Shown: positions 38,483 through 46,950 of the stretch, one piece after another
Position numbering within the stretch: the stretch's first letter is position 1
Layout of the letters: the number at the start of each line of letters is the position of its first letter
DNA from: an uncultured Verrucomicrobiota bacterium
GTDB lineage: Bacteria > Verrucomicrobiota > Verrucomicrobiia > Opitutales > Opitutaceae
Assembly (NCBI GenBank): GCA_903904685.1
Contig: CAIVDS010000026.1
Span: 124,001-188,000 of the forward strand
DNA length: 64,000 nucleotides
Reading direction: 5' to 3'
Notes under the pieces: generated by a model
Databases searched by the model: none
Seen by the model: the letters and a program-made list of their open reading frames with translations, nothing else
What the model was told of the DNA's origin: nothing
Position numbers and translations under genes: made by a program

Positions 38483-39494
38483 TCACTCTCCCGCGCTCGT
38501 CACCGGCGGCACCGGTTTTCTCGGGCGGCGACTTGTCGACCGCCTGCTTGCGCAAGGCCGCCCCGTCACCGTGCTCGGGCGAACCCCCGCGCAGGATCTT
38601 GAGGCCCGCGGCGTGCGTTTCGTGCGCGCCTCGCTCGACGACGAGGCGGCGGTGCGCGCGGCCTGCCGCGGGATGGGCACGGTTTTTCATGTCGCGGCGA
38701 AAGTCGGCGTGTGGGGGCGTTACGATGATTTTTTCCGCGCCAACGTGCTCGGCACGCGCGCGATCATCACCGGCTGCCGCGAGCACGGGGTCGCCCGGCT
38801 GGTTTACACGAGCACGCCGAGCGTGGTTTACAACGGCCGCGATCTCGCCGGGGCGGACGAATCGCTCCCGCTCACGACCGATTGTCCGAGTCCGTATCCG
38901 CTGACCAAGGCCATTGCCGAACGCGAGGTGCTTGCGGCCAACTCGGTGGCGCTGTGCACGGTGGCGTTGCGGCCGCACCTCATTTGGGGCGCGGGCGATC
39001 CTCATCTGGTGCCGCGCGTGCTGGCCCGCGCGCGGGCCGGGCGCCTGCGCATCATCGGCTCCGGCGCCAACCGCGTGGACATGGTCCACGTTGAAAACGC
39101 CGTCGATGCGCACCTCGCCGTGGAAAACGCGCTTTCCGGGGCGGCGTCGGGGCGGGCGTATTTTATAACCAACGGCGAGCCGGTCGTGCTGTGGGACTGG
39201 ATCAACGGCCTGCTTAAGGCGCTCGGCGAGCCGCCGGTCACGAAGCGAATTTCCCTCGGGGCGGCCGCGGCTGTCGGCGCGGTGTGCGAGGCGACTTGGC
39301 GGGTCCTGCCGCTTAAGGGCGAGCCGCCGATGACGCGCTTTGTCGCCGCCGAACTGGCGAAGGACCACTGGTTTTCCATAGAGGCGGCGAGGCGCGATCT
39401 TGGCTACATGCCGCGCGTAAGCATGGCGGAAGGCACGGCGGATTTGGTGGTGGCGTTGAAACGCATGCCGCGAGGGGTATCCGCCACGCTTTAG
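38430..39494 (+). CDS. oleD: OleD-type 2-alkyl-3-oxoalkanoate reductase (extended SDR)
   Basis: A 354-residue NADPH-dependent reductase of the extended SDR family. It carries VTGGTGFLGRRL, FHVAAKVGVWGRYDDFF, the active YxxxK in YPLTKAIAE, and GNG-type nucleotide-binding context. OleD reduces the beta-keto acid made by OleA, giving OleC its substrate. The ATG at 38430 overlaps oleC by 53 bases; a TTG at 38466 (overlap 17) is the alternative start. It ends in TAG, showing that amber is a real stop here. No oleA or oleB is in the window. Confidence 0.83.
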   Translation: MSATNPTPNGITLASTFDHSPALVTGGTGFLGRRLVDRLLAQGRPVTVLGRTPAQDLEARGVRFVRASLDDEAAVRAACRGMGTVFHVAAKVGVWGRYDDFFRANVLGTRAIITGCREHGVARLVYTSTPSVVYNGRDLAGADESLPLTTDCPSPYPLTKAIAEREVLAANSVALCTVALRPHLIWGAGDPHLVPRVLARARAGRLRIIGSGANRVDMVHVENAVDAHLAVENALSGAASGRAYFITNGEPVVLWDWINGLLKALGEPPVTKRISLGAAAAVGAVCEATWRVLPLKGEPPMTRFVAAELAKDHWFSIEAARRDLGYMPRVSMAEGTADLVVALKRMPRGVSATL

Positions 39495-39622
39495 GCTGAT
39501 CACAAATAATGGGGGCACACCATATTATGTACTTGTCAAATACCGTAAGTTCTCTACGAAGAGCTCCTGCCATTCCAAAGGCCAGACACTGGATTTGGAT
39601 CATTCTAGAACCTAAACACACT

Positions 39623-41419
39623 ATGAAAACCAAGCTGTCATCGCTACAAATCGCACTGGCTACGGCTGTGCTCGTCACATCTAACATCACGTTTGCTGTA
39701 CCGATCAGCAACTCAAACGAGATCACCTCGTTTGCCGCCACGAATACCGATCTTGGTAGCATCGCCACGGGAGCACTTCCCGGTGCTATTACTACGGTAA
39801 TCAGCAACGTGAATGGCTATCTCGCTGTCGAGCAGGGTATCAATGCTACGGCTATCGCAACGGTCGCCACTGATCAGACTAACGTCAACAATCAGAACAC
39901 GACCATCGCCAACCAGACCACGTTGATCAATAACCTGATCGCCGCCAATCCCCTGGATCCCACGATCCCGGCCCAGCAAGCCGTTTTGGCCGGAATGCAG
40001 GCAGCTTTGATCCCGCTCAACACCACGTTGTCCACCGATCAGGCCGCCAAGACCAATTCCGTCATCAAAATCGCTCTTTACCAATCGGCCATCAACGGCC
40101 CGGTGACGACCGCTCAGGCCGCCGCCGCCGCCGCCGCTCAGACGTTCACCAACGCCCAACTCCAGTTTGCAGCTGGCGCCAACAAAGCGTCTGCAAACTA
40201 CGCAGTCACCGGCACGCCTGGTCTCCAGGGTGTTGCTGACGCCATCAATGGCGTTTCCGCCGGCAACCAAGCTCCTGTCACGCTCGCTCTTACGACGGCC
40301 GACGCGACGTTTTCCGGTATCGGTGCGGCCGCTGCAACCGTCACCGATATTCAGAATTTGGTGAATGCCATTAACACCAACCTGCCGCTGCTCCCCGCGA
40401 TCAGCACCGCCCAGCAAACCCAAGCCCTCCAAGATGTGCTCAACGGCTCTTACGAGCGTGCCGCCATCAACACGCTGGCTACCACCGGCATTCCGGGCGT
40501 CGTTAGCGTGCAGCCCAATGGTATCCACATCGGACCCAATTCGCTTGTGACCAGCCAAAGCGGCGACATAGCGGGCGTGGGTGGCCAGCAGAACCTGTTT
40601 GCCACAGACGTCAACAACGCCGCCATTGATCTCCATATCAACAGCGGTTCGAACCTCGTCGTAGAGACCAACGCCACCGTGCTTGGTTCGACCACGACCA
40701 ACGGTATCGTCAACACGGGCGATATCTCGACCGGCACGCTGCACACCACCGGTCTGGCCACGTTGAACAGCGCATCGGTCACCAACAACCTCGCGGTTGG
40801 CGGCAACGCGACGGTCACTGGCACGACCACGCTCACAGGTGCCCTCACCGCCAATGGTGGTGCGACCGTCAATGGTAACACCCGGTTGAACGGCAACCTC
40901 GCCGTCACCGGCAGTTCGGTGTTCGCCTCTCGTCCCACGGTCTCGGTAGCCACCGCCGCCGCTCCGGCTGTCACGGTCGTTGCCGGCACGGCTCCTGGCT
41001 CGGTTGCCGTCAACGGCGCCGCCGCCGTCGCGGCCGTCACGGCTATCACAGGGACCAATGTTGCCCTTGTAAGCGATGTCTCGACCGAGGCCACCTCGCG
41101 CGCTGTGGCTGACAACCAGCTTCAGACCAACATCAACGCGGAAACCACCCGTGCCCTGTCGGCCGAGCAGGGTCTGCGCAATAGCATTGACCGTAACACC
41201 CGTGGTATCGCCATGGTCGCCGCCCTCCAGACCCCCGTGGTCAGCGCCGGCAAGACCCAGGCGGTCAACTTCGGAGTCGCCACGTTTGATGGCCAAACCG
41301 GTCTCGCCGGTGGTTACGCCTACCGCATCAACCAAAGCCTGCAGGTTAATATCTCCGCCTCGTCCACCAGCGACTTCAAGGAGTCGGTCGTGCGCGGCGG
41401 TGTGAACTACGAGTGGTAA
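39623..41419 (+). CDS. Trimeric autotransporter (YadA-like anchor)
   Basis: A 598-residue surface protein. A signal peptide (MKTKLSSLQIALATAVLVTSNITFA) is followed by a Gly/Ala/Thr/Asn-rich passenger. The middle repeats short blocks of the type 'GNATVTGTTTLTG...NGGATVNGNTRLNGNLAVTG', then a coiled-coil stalk with TEATSRAVADNQLQTNINAETTRALSAEQGLRNSIDRNTRG. The last ~75 residues match the YadA membrane anchor and end in Trp. Three chains should form one barrel. Likely an adhesin; the ligand is unknown. Preceded by a 128-base AT-rich region. Confidence 0.85.
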   Translation: MKTKLSSLQIALATAVLVTSNITFAVPISNSNEITSFAATNTDLGSIATGALPGAITTVISNVNGYLAVEQGINATAIATVATDQTNVNNQNTTIANQTTLINNLIAANPLDPTIPAQQAVLAGMQAALIPLNTTLSTDQAAKTNSVIKIALYQSAINGPVTTAQAAAAAAAQTFTNAQLQFAAGANKASANYAVTGTPGLQGVADAINGVSAGNQAPVTLALTTADATFSGIGAAAATVTDIQNLVNAINTNLPLLPAISTAQQTQALQDVLNGSYERAAINTLATTGIPGVVSVQPNGIHIGPNSLVTSQSGDIAGVGGQQNLFATDVNNAAIDLHINSGSNLVVETNATVLGSTTTNGIVNTGDISTGTLHTTGLATLNSASVTNNLAVGGNATVTGTTTLTGALTANGGATVNGNTRLNGNLAVTGSSVFASRPTVSVATAAAPAVTVVAGTAPGSVAVNGAAAVAAVTAITGTNVALVSDVSTEATSRAVADNQLQTNINAETTRALSAEQGLRNSIDRNTRGIAMVAALQTPVVSAGKTQAVNFGVATFDGQTGLAGGYAYRINQSLQVNISASSTSDFKESVVRGGVNYEW

Positions 41420-41466
41420 TCAATCGCTCCGTCAGGCCTTCTCTAGGCTTGTGATCTGTTGTTAAC

Positions 41467-41503
41467 AAAAGGAGGGGACGTTATGTCCCCTCCTTTTTAT
41501 TTT
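41467..41503 (+). terminator. Terminator hairpin that also contains an SD-like sequence and an ATG
   Basis: Stem aggaggggac (41470-41479) and gtcccctcct (41485-41494) with a 5-base loop, flanked by aaaa and ttttattt. It ends the autotransporter transcript. The left arm is an AGGAGGGG Shine-Dalgarno-like run, and the loop end holds ATG at 41483-41485, in frame with the Sel1 gene. Confidence 0.75.
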
Positions 41504-42355
41504 ACCACGAGGCCCGCATTGCGCACATTGCGTCTTTTTCCCCTATCGTTGAAAACTATAAAGCGAGTGTTATCCATCGTCGCCCTGCTGTCTGGGCTGG
41601 GCGTGGCATCGATATCGGGGGCTGACGTCGCAGGCCAGTCGTCTGAAGCATTGTCCGTGCTTATGAAACGGGCGGAGCAGGGAGTGCCGGCGGCGCAATT
41701 CGAGCTCGGCCAGTGTTATCTTACAGGGACGGGCACCCCGCGGGATCCCGACCGTGCGTTTAAATGGCTGCGCAAGGCGGCCCAGCAAAAATCAGCCGAC
41801 GCCCAGTGCAGTCTGGGCCTATGTTACCTGATTGGCATCGGTGTGCGGCCCGACCCGGTCGAGGCGGCGCGATGGTATCAACTGGCTGCTCTCCAAGGAC
41901 TGGTTGCGGCCCAGTTCAATCTGGGCCTGTGTTATTTTTATGGTAAAGGCGTCCCGCTGGATCAGGTGAAGGCCGTCAAACTCTACACGTTGGCCGCCAC
42001 GCAAGGCATGGCCGAAGCGCAATTTAATTTGGCCGACGCGTATTTCAACGGCGCCGGTGTGGCCGTTAATGATCGCGAAGCGGTGCGGTGGTATGGCTTG
42101 GCGGCGCAACAGGGGCTGGCCATCGCTCAGCTCAACTTGGCGCTTTGCTATCTCAACGGCACCGGGCTTTCCTCCGATATCAAAGAAGCCTATTTTTGGG
42201 CGCATCTCGCATCTGACCGGGGGGACAATATTCTTGAAGTGAAAATAAAAGCGACCGAGGTGCTGACCATGACGTCGGAGCATATTTCCGGCCCGGATCT
42301 GGCGGCGATACACAAACGCTGCCGCGAATGGCGTCCCGTCTCGTTGACTCGTTGA
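41483..42355 (+). CDS. Exported Sel1-like repeat protein
   Basis: A protein with about six Sel1 repeats of 36 residues (for example AAQFELGQCYLTGTGTPRDPDRAFKWLRKAAQQ, then ADAQCSLGLCYLIGIGVRPDPVEAARWYQLAALQG), forming a helical solenoid for protein binding. A hydrophobic signal segment (VLSIVALLSGLGVASISGADV) lies about 37 residues in. Start is uncertain: ATG 41483 has a perfect AGGAGGGG five bases upstream but both lie in a terminator hairpin; TTG 41549 would give a normal short signal peptide. Partner unknown. Confidence 0.75.
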   Translation: MSPPFYFTTRPALRTLRLFPLSLKTIKRVLSIVALLSGLGVASISGADVAGQSSEALSVLMKRAEQGVPAAQFELGQCYLTGTGTPRDPDRAFKWLRKAAQQKSADAQCSLGLCYLIGIGVRPDPVEAARWYQLAALQGLVAAQFNLGLCYFYGKGVPLDQVKAVKLYTLAATQGMAEAQFNLADAYFNGAGVAVNDREAVRWYGLAAQQGLAIAQLNLALCYLNGTGLSSDIKEAYFWAHLASDRGDNILEVKIKATEVLTMTSEHISGPDLAAIHKRCREWRPVSLTR

Positions 42356-42367
42356 CTCGTTGACTCG
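42341..42367. repeat. Three tandem copies of TCGTTGAC across a stop codon
   Basis: Three exact 8-base copies plus a partial fourth. The TGA stop (42353-42355) of the Sel1 gene lies within them. Gain or loss of one unit would change the C-terminus by frameshift. Confidence 0.8.
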
Positions 42368-42557
42368 AGTTTCTCCTCTTTGCCGTAAAAGGTTGAACAA
42401 ATTGACGGGCACACGCTGGCGCATGATGCAAATTCCCCCTCAAGCGCATGATCATGATTCGTTGATCTACGAAAAACAGGTCAGATGCCTGAGGCGTGGA
42501 TGATCGGCGGAGAGTTGGCGCCATTTGACGGACTGGCGCTAATTTTCGGCTGTCATC

Positions 42558-43376
42558 TCACGCGCCGCGCTGCCGCACCGCCTCGAACAGCGTGATGATG
42601 GTCGCCATCGCCACGTTGAGCGAATCGGCCTGGCCGGCCATCGGGATGACCACGCGGGCGTCGGCTTCCTTCAGCCAGTAGTCGCTCAACCCGTATTGCT
42701 CGCTGCCCATGACGATCGCCAGCGGGCCGCGCAGGTCGGTGCCGGTGTAAAGATCGGTCGCCGAGGGTGTGGTCGCGACGGAGCGGATGCCCTTGGCTCG
42801 CAGCCAGTGGTTAACCTCGTCGCTGCTCGCGATGATCACGGGCACGGAGAACACCACGCCGGTCGAGGCTCGCACCACGTTGGGATTGAAAAGATCCGTC
42901 ACCGGGTCGCACACGATGAGCGCGTCCACGCCCGCCGCGTCGGCGCTGCGCAGGATCGTCCCGAGGTTGCCCGGCTTTTCGATGGCCTCGACGACGAGGA
43001 GGAACGGCGCGGAGGTTTTCTTCGCGAGAAGGGCCTCGAGCTCGGTGAGCGAGCGGCGCCACTGCGGGGCGACAGCGAGCAAACCGTCGGGACGCTCGCG
43101 GTAAGCGACCTTGGCGAAGGAATCCTTGGTGAGTTCGAAGAGTTTTGCCCCGGCGACCTCGGCCTGGGCGATGAGGGCGGGCTCGTTTTCACCGAGATAC
43201 CACTCGGGCGAGAAATAGAGCTCGGTGAGCGGGATATTCTTTTCCAGCGCGCGGCGGATCTGGCGATAGCCCTCCACGAGGAACACGCCCGCCTCGTCGC
43301 GCGGACGCCGGTCGCGCAGCTTTACGAGCTGCTTGATGCGCGGATTCTGGAGGCTGGTGATTTTTTCGACGGGCAC
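42558..43376 (-). CDS. TrmH/SpoU family RNA 2'-O-methyltransferase
   Basis: A ~272-residue SPOUT methyltransferase with an N-terminal substrate-binding domain (SLQNPRIKQLVKLRDRRPRDEAGVFLVEGYRQIRRAL). The knot motifs are VEAIEKPGNLGTILRSADAAG, NPNVVRASTGVVFSVPV, and LAIVMGSEQYGLS with GSxxxG, plus IPMAGQADSLNVAMA. rRNA or tRNA target unknown. Start: no ATG; the GTG at 43376 (VPVEKITSLQNP) is used. The upstream longer frame runs into a repetitive region. Confidence 0.9.
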   Translation of the reverse strand: MPVEKITSLQNPRIKQLVKLRDRRPRDEAGVFLVEGYRQIRRALEKNIPLTELYFSPEWYLGENEPALIAQAEVAGAKLFELTKDSFAKVAYRERPDGLLAVAPQWRRSLTELEALLAKKTSAPFLLVVEAIEKPGNLGTILRSADAAGVDALIVCDPVTDLFNPNVVRASTGVVFSVPVIIASSDEVNHWLRAKGIRSVATTPSATDLYTGTDLRGPLAIVMGSEQYGLSDYWLKEADARVVIPMAGQADSLNVAMATIITLFEAVRQRGA

Positions 43377-43388
43377 GGTTTTTAGAAA

Positions 43389-43466
43389 CCACGAAAACCA
43401 CGAAACACACGAAATAAAAATACCGCTTCGTTTTAGGCCCTTTCGTGTGTTTGGTGTGTTCCGTGG
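43389..43466. repeat. Imperfect 26-bp inverted repeat in a divergent promoter region
   Basis: Left arm 43389-43414 (ccacgaaaaccacgaaacac...) and right arm 43441-43466 (tttcgtgtgtttggtgtgtt...) match as inverted copies at 22 of 26 positions. The ccacgaaacacacgaaa-type core recurs in environmental PVC genomes from memory. It separates trmH-like and 43463-44707 genes. Confidence 0.6.
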
Positions 43467-44707
43467 GTAGAAACAAAAAACCAAACGACCGTCCCTTCGC
43501 CTATCATCACGAGATCGAGCTGGAGATCGCCACGCTCACCAATCTCGGCGTGGGCCTCGGCCGCGTGCCTCATCCCGACGATCCCGCCGGCAAATGGGTC
43601 GTGATGGTGCCGTTCACCCTGCCCGGTGAACGCGTGCGCGCCCGGGTTTTCCGCAACCACAAGAATTTCTCCGAGGCCGACCTCGTGGCCGTGCTCACGC
43701 CGTCGCCCAAGCGCATCGCGCCGCCGTGCCCGCTCTTCGCCCGCTGTGGCGGTTGCCAATACCAGAACCTCGCCTACGACGAGCAACTCGCGTGGAAACG
43801 TCGGCAGGTCGAGGAGCTTTTGAAATATATGGCCGGAATCGAGTTTCACGTGGCTCCGGTCATCGGCTCGCCAGTCGAATACGGTTACCGTTCGAAGATC
43901 ACGCCGCATTTCAACGCTCCGCGTGGCGACGGCCCGGAGTTGCCCATAGGGTTTCTCCGCCAAGGCACGCGCTTCGACATTATCGACGTGCCGCGTTGTG
44001 AGATTGCGACTGCGCCGATCAACGCTCGCCTCGAGGAGTCCCGCGCCAACGTGCGCGCCAAGGCGGCCAATGGCGACTACCAGCGCGGCGGCACGCTGTT
44101 GTTGCGCGATGCGTCGGGCCACGTGACGACAAACTACGATGAGATCGTCACCGAGACGGTGGGCGACCTGAAGCTGAAGTTTCTGGCGCGCGATTTTTTC
44201 CAGAACAACCCGTTCATCCTGCCGGCGTTCACCGCCTACGCGCGCGATCAGGCGGCGGCCAGCGGGGCGCGCTTCATGGTGGACGCCTACTGCGGCAGCG
44301 GACTCTTCGCGCTGACGGCCGCTCCGGCCTTTGAAAAAGTCGCGGGTATCGAGATCAGCGAAAGCAGTATTATCTTCGCGAAGCAGAACGCGGCGGCCAA
44401 CGGGCTGGTTAACGTGACCTTCCAAGCGGGCGATGCGGCGGCGATCTTCGCCGGGCTCACGTTCCCCGCCGCCGACACGGTGGTTCTCATCGATCCGCCT
44501 CGTAAGGGCTGCGACGAGGCGTTCCTGAAGCAACTTTTCACCTACGGACCGCGCGCTGTCGTTTACGTTTCGTGCGATCCCGCGACCCAAATGCGCGACC
44601 TGAAGTCATTCATTGCCGCCGGTTACGAGCTGACGACCGTGCAGCCCTTCGACCTCTTCCCGCAGACGCGTCACTTGGAGTGCGTGATCACGCTGCGGAA
44701 AATCTGA
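43463..44707 (+). CDS. Class I SAM-dependent RNA m5U methyltransferase (RlmD/TrmA-like, with Fe-S)
   Basis: A ~414-residue TRAM-domain methyltransferase of the RlmD/RlmC/TrmA group that methylates C5 of uridine in 23S rRNA or tRNA. The Fe-S motif is CPLFARCGGCQYQN with a fourth Cys at PRCEIA. SAM motifs are VDAYCGSGLFAL, GIEIS and VLIDPPRKG, and the catalytic Cys is in YVSCDPATQMRDL. TRAM-like N-terminus: IATLTNLGVGLGRV. Start: GTGs at 43445, 43454 and 43463 are possible; 43463 is used. Confidence 0.9.
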   Translation: MGRNKKPNDRPFAYHHEIELEIATLTNLGVGLGRVPHPDDPAGKWVVMVPFTLPGERVRARVFRNHKNFSEADLVAVLTPSPKRIAPPCPLFARCGGCQYQNLAYDEQLAWKRRQVEELLKYMAGIEFHVAPVIGSPVEYGYRSKITPHFNAPRGDGPELPIGFLRQGTRFDIIDVPRCEIATAPINARLEESRANVRAKAANGDYQRGGTLLLRDASGHVTTNYDEIVTETVGDLKLKFLARDFFQNNPFILPAFTAYARDQAAASGARFMVDAYCGSGLFALTAAPAFEKVAGIEISESSIIFAKQNAAANGLVNVTFQAGDAAAIFAGLTFPAADTVVLIDPPRKGCDEAFLKQLFTYGPRAVVYVSCDPATQMRDLKSFIAAGYELTTVQPFDLFPQTRHLECVITLRKI

Positions 44708-44947
44708 TCATTGATACTCGATCCACTCTGGGGAGGAGTATGGAGCGGTGAGGATGATGAGTTCGTCTTCGTTGAGGTCGGGCCACGGAGTATCGATAGT
44801 TTCGGCTTCGAGGGGCGCTGCCACCACGTGTTTTTCACCGAGTGGAAACCCAACCGCTGCCTCCCCGGAGTGGACGGAGCGATTTTGGCCGTGAGCAAAA
44901 ACTTCAGCGCTTCTTGGTTGGTTTCGCTTTTTTTGCGGGAGGAACAA
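44708..44947 (-). CDS. Possible small acidic protein (uncertain)
   Basis: A 79-residue frame that abuts the methyltransferase stop and overlaps the usp 3' end by 44 bases. It has only a TTG start and no ATG. The C-terminal half is acidic and plausible (IDTPWPDLNEDELIILTAPYSSPEWIEY). No domain is recognised. It may be a real minus-strand gene after usp, a decayed one, or chance. Confidence 0.25.
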   Translation of the reverse strand: MFLPQKKRNQPRSAEVFAHGQNRSVHSGEAAVGFPLGEKHVVAAPLEAETIDTPWPDLNEDELIILTAPYSSPEWIEYQ

Positions 44948-45365
44948 CCATCACGGGACAGGGAGATTTTACCAGCACGGCGTGGGTGGTGCTGCCGACG
45001 AGAAGATCGTAGAAGGCCGTGTGACCGTGCGAACCGAGAATGATGTAGTCGGCCTTGAGATCGCGCGCCTGTTCGATGATGTGGGTGGCGGCGTGTCCGT
45101 TTACGAGAATGGTGTCGGCCACGAGCCCCTTGGCGGTGAGCAATGCCTTGATGTGTTCGAGTTGGCGGATGGCGACTTTTTCGTTGATCGCGAGGGTTTC
45201 ATTCAACACCTCGATGCCGATGCCGTAGTCGGTGGTGACAACCGGGGGCTGTAAACTGTGGAGAAGCAAAACGTGGGCGCCGAGTGGACGAGCCAGATTC
45301 ACGGCGGCATTAACGACATCACGGGTGGCCGGGGAGAAATCGACGGGAGTTAAGATCGTTTTCAT
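44904..45365 (-). CDS. Universal stress protein family protein
   Basis: A 153-residue UspA-fold protein. MKTILTPVDFSPATRDVV starts the domain and the ATP-binding loop GSHGHTAFYDLLVGSTT is present, so it likely binds ATP. Lys-rich tail PPAKKAKPTKKR. Start at 45365. Divergent from the region at 45511. Confidence 0.9.
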   Translation of the reverse strand: MKTILTPVDFSPATRDVVNAAVNLARPLGAHVLLLHSLQPPVVTTDYGIGIEVLNETLAINEKVAIRQLEHIKALLTAKGLVADTILVNGHAATHIIEQARDLKADYIILGSHGHTAFYDLLVGSTTHAVLVKSPCPVMVVPPAKKAKPTKKR

Positions 45366-45510
45366 GCAGAAAAACATACACCCAATGTCGGTCTTCTGCG
45401 CGTCTTTTTTTGATCGAAACAACATTTCCTTGCGCCGCCGGAAAAATGGCCGACAAGGCGCCAGCCGGCATACACACGCACAAATTGTGCGGGTCACACG
45501 GGACAATGGC

Positions 45511-46827
45511 TTAAAAGCCTGCGTTTATCTCGTGCTGATGGCCCGGCTCCAGTGTGAGCGTGCCGGCCGAAGCACACTCGACTTGGTCGTTTTTATAGAG
45601 CTTGGCGGCGATGGGCACGGTGGCATCGGGGGTTTCCCAGCGCCATTTTCCGATGGAGACGAATTGAAGGGGGACGCCTTTTTCCCAGCTCAGGCCCGGG
45701 CCGTCGCCGCGAATAAAGAGTTTGTTGCCGATCCCGATGTAGGCGGTGGCAATGAGGCGGGTAAAACCGTCCGAAGAGAGGGAAGTTTCCGCGGCCGGAG
45801 TTTCGACTGAAAGGCCCAGATCAAAACCAGCGTCAGCATGAGCCTTGGAATGGCGGACTCGATTTTTAGGCGGGGAGTTTACAGGGACTTCATCGGGCGA
45901 CGGATCGGCTGGTGCAGAGGGAGCGTCCTCGGTCGCGGCGGCTGGAGCAGGTGGCACCTCCTCGGAAGCAGAAGGGACGACGGGTGGTTCGGGCGGCGGA
46001 ATGGGTTCCACGATGCTTTTCTCGGGAGATTCGGTGGCGAGGGGTTCTACGGTTTCACTTTGAGCTGCAGAATGTGGCGGCGGTGCATGGCGCTTGCGAC
46101 GCGAAGTTTCGGGTGGATTGGTTTCGAGGTGAGCGGTGGTGCGGGTAAGGACGGAAGTTAGGTGGAGTTCAATGTCGGCGAGGGCCTGTGCTTTAGCCGC
46201 GGCCATGGCGGTGGTCGCGGCGGCGTTGAAAGTTTCCCCGGCCTTGGTGGCGGACTGTTCTGCGAGGGCGGGGATTTTAGCGAGGGCGTCGTTCGCGGCG
46301 GAGATGTTGTGGCGGGAGGAGGTTTCGAGCTTGGTAAGATCAGCGACCGTTTGGGCGATGCGTTTGGCGGCGCCGTCGATCAGGGCTGCCTCTTCCTTCA
46401 CCGAGGCAGAGGAGGCGCGGGTGGTTTCAGCAAGCTGTTTTTGAAGCCCCTTGATGTGCTCGTGAAGTTGCTGAGGGAGTTGCTCGATAAGCTTGAGGTT
46501 GGCGACCGACGCCTCGGCGATACCGTTAAGACTGGCGGCGGCGATGCTAAGCTGCTCGGCCGATTCGGCTGTGGTGCGGGCAAGGGCTGCGATTTGATTC
46601 TGGCGCTCGGTCAACTCGGCATCCTGCTGTTTTGCGTAGTTGGCAAGGAATGGAACAGTGGCCAGCACGGCCCCGACGATGACGCAGAGAGCGATGGCTA
46701 TGAGCGGCCACGGCCCGATGGGCGCGGCGCAGTTTTGTCCGATGAAAAAGGCGGTGGCGAGCAGGACGCCGTCGCCGATCAAAAACGGTAACTTTGGCAA
46801 TTTCGGAGCTTCTGAAGGGAGATTCAT
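45511..46827 (-). CDS. Orphan membrane-anchored coiled-coil protein with beta-sandwich-like C-terminus
   Basis: No family name recognised. The 438 residues have two N-terminal helices (GDGVLLATAFFIG; PLIAIALCVIVGAVLATVPFL), a long Ala/Glu/Leu coiled coil (about 70-230), a Pro/Glu-rich linker, and a compact C-terminal domain (about 340-438). The latter has NKLFIRGDGPGLSWEKGVPLQ and GKWRWE, which recalls starch-binding-type or CBM20/48-like beta-sandwiches, but that is a weak resemblance. It may couple an envelope tether to glycan or protein binding. Confidence 0.6.
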   Translation of the reverse strand: MNLPSEAPKLPKLPFLIGDGVLLATAFFIGQNCAAPIGPWPLIAIALCVIVGAVLATVPFLANYAKQQDAELTERQNQIAALARTTAESAEQLSIAAASLNGIAEASVANLKLIEQLPQQLHEHIKGLQKQLAETTRASSASVKEEAALIDGAAKRIAQTVADLTKLETSSRHNISAANDALAKIPALAEQSATKAGETFNAAATTAMAAAKAQALADIELHLTSVLTRTTAHLETNPPETSRRKRHAPPPHSAAQSETVEPLATESPEKSIVEPIPPPEPPVVPSASEEVPPAPAAATEDAPSAPADPSPDEVPVNSPPKNRVRHSKAHADAGFDLGLSVETPAAETSLSSDGFTRLIATAYIGIGNKLFIRGDGPGLSWEKGVPLQFVSIGKWRWETPDATVPIAAKLYKNDQVECASAGTLTLEPGHQHEINAGF

Positions 46828-46950
46828 AAGGTGAGCACCGCGACTGGGCGTTTGTGAGGTGGGGCCGATGATTTCTCAAGGCAGAAAACGGGGCGCGTTT
46901 TTCCTGCAGTCGTTCGCCGAGCCCGCATCCGAGGATGAGGCGCGGTAGTT

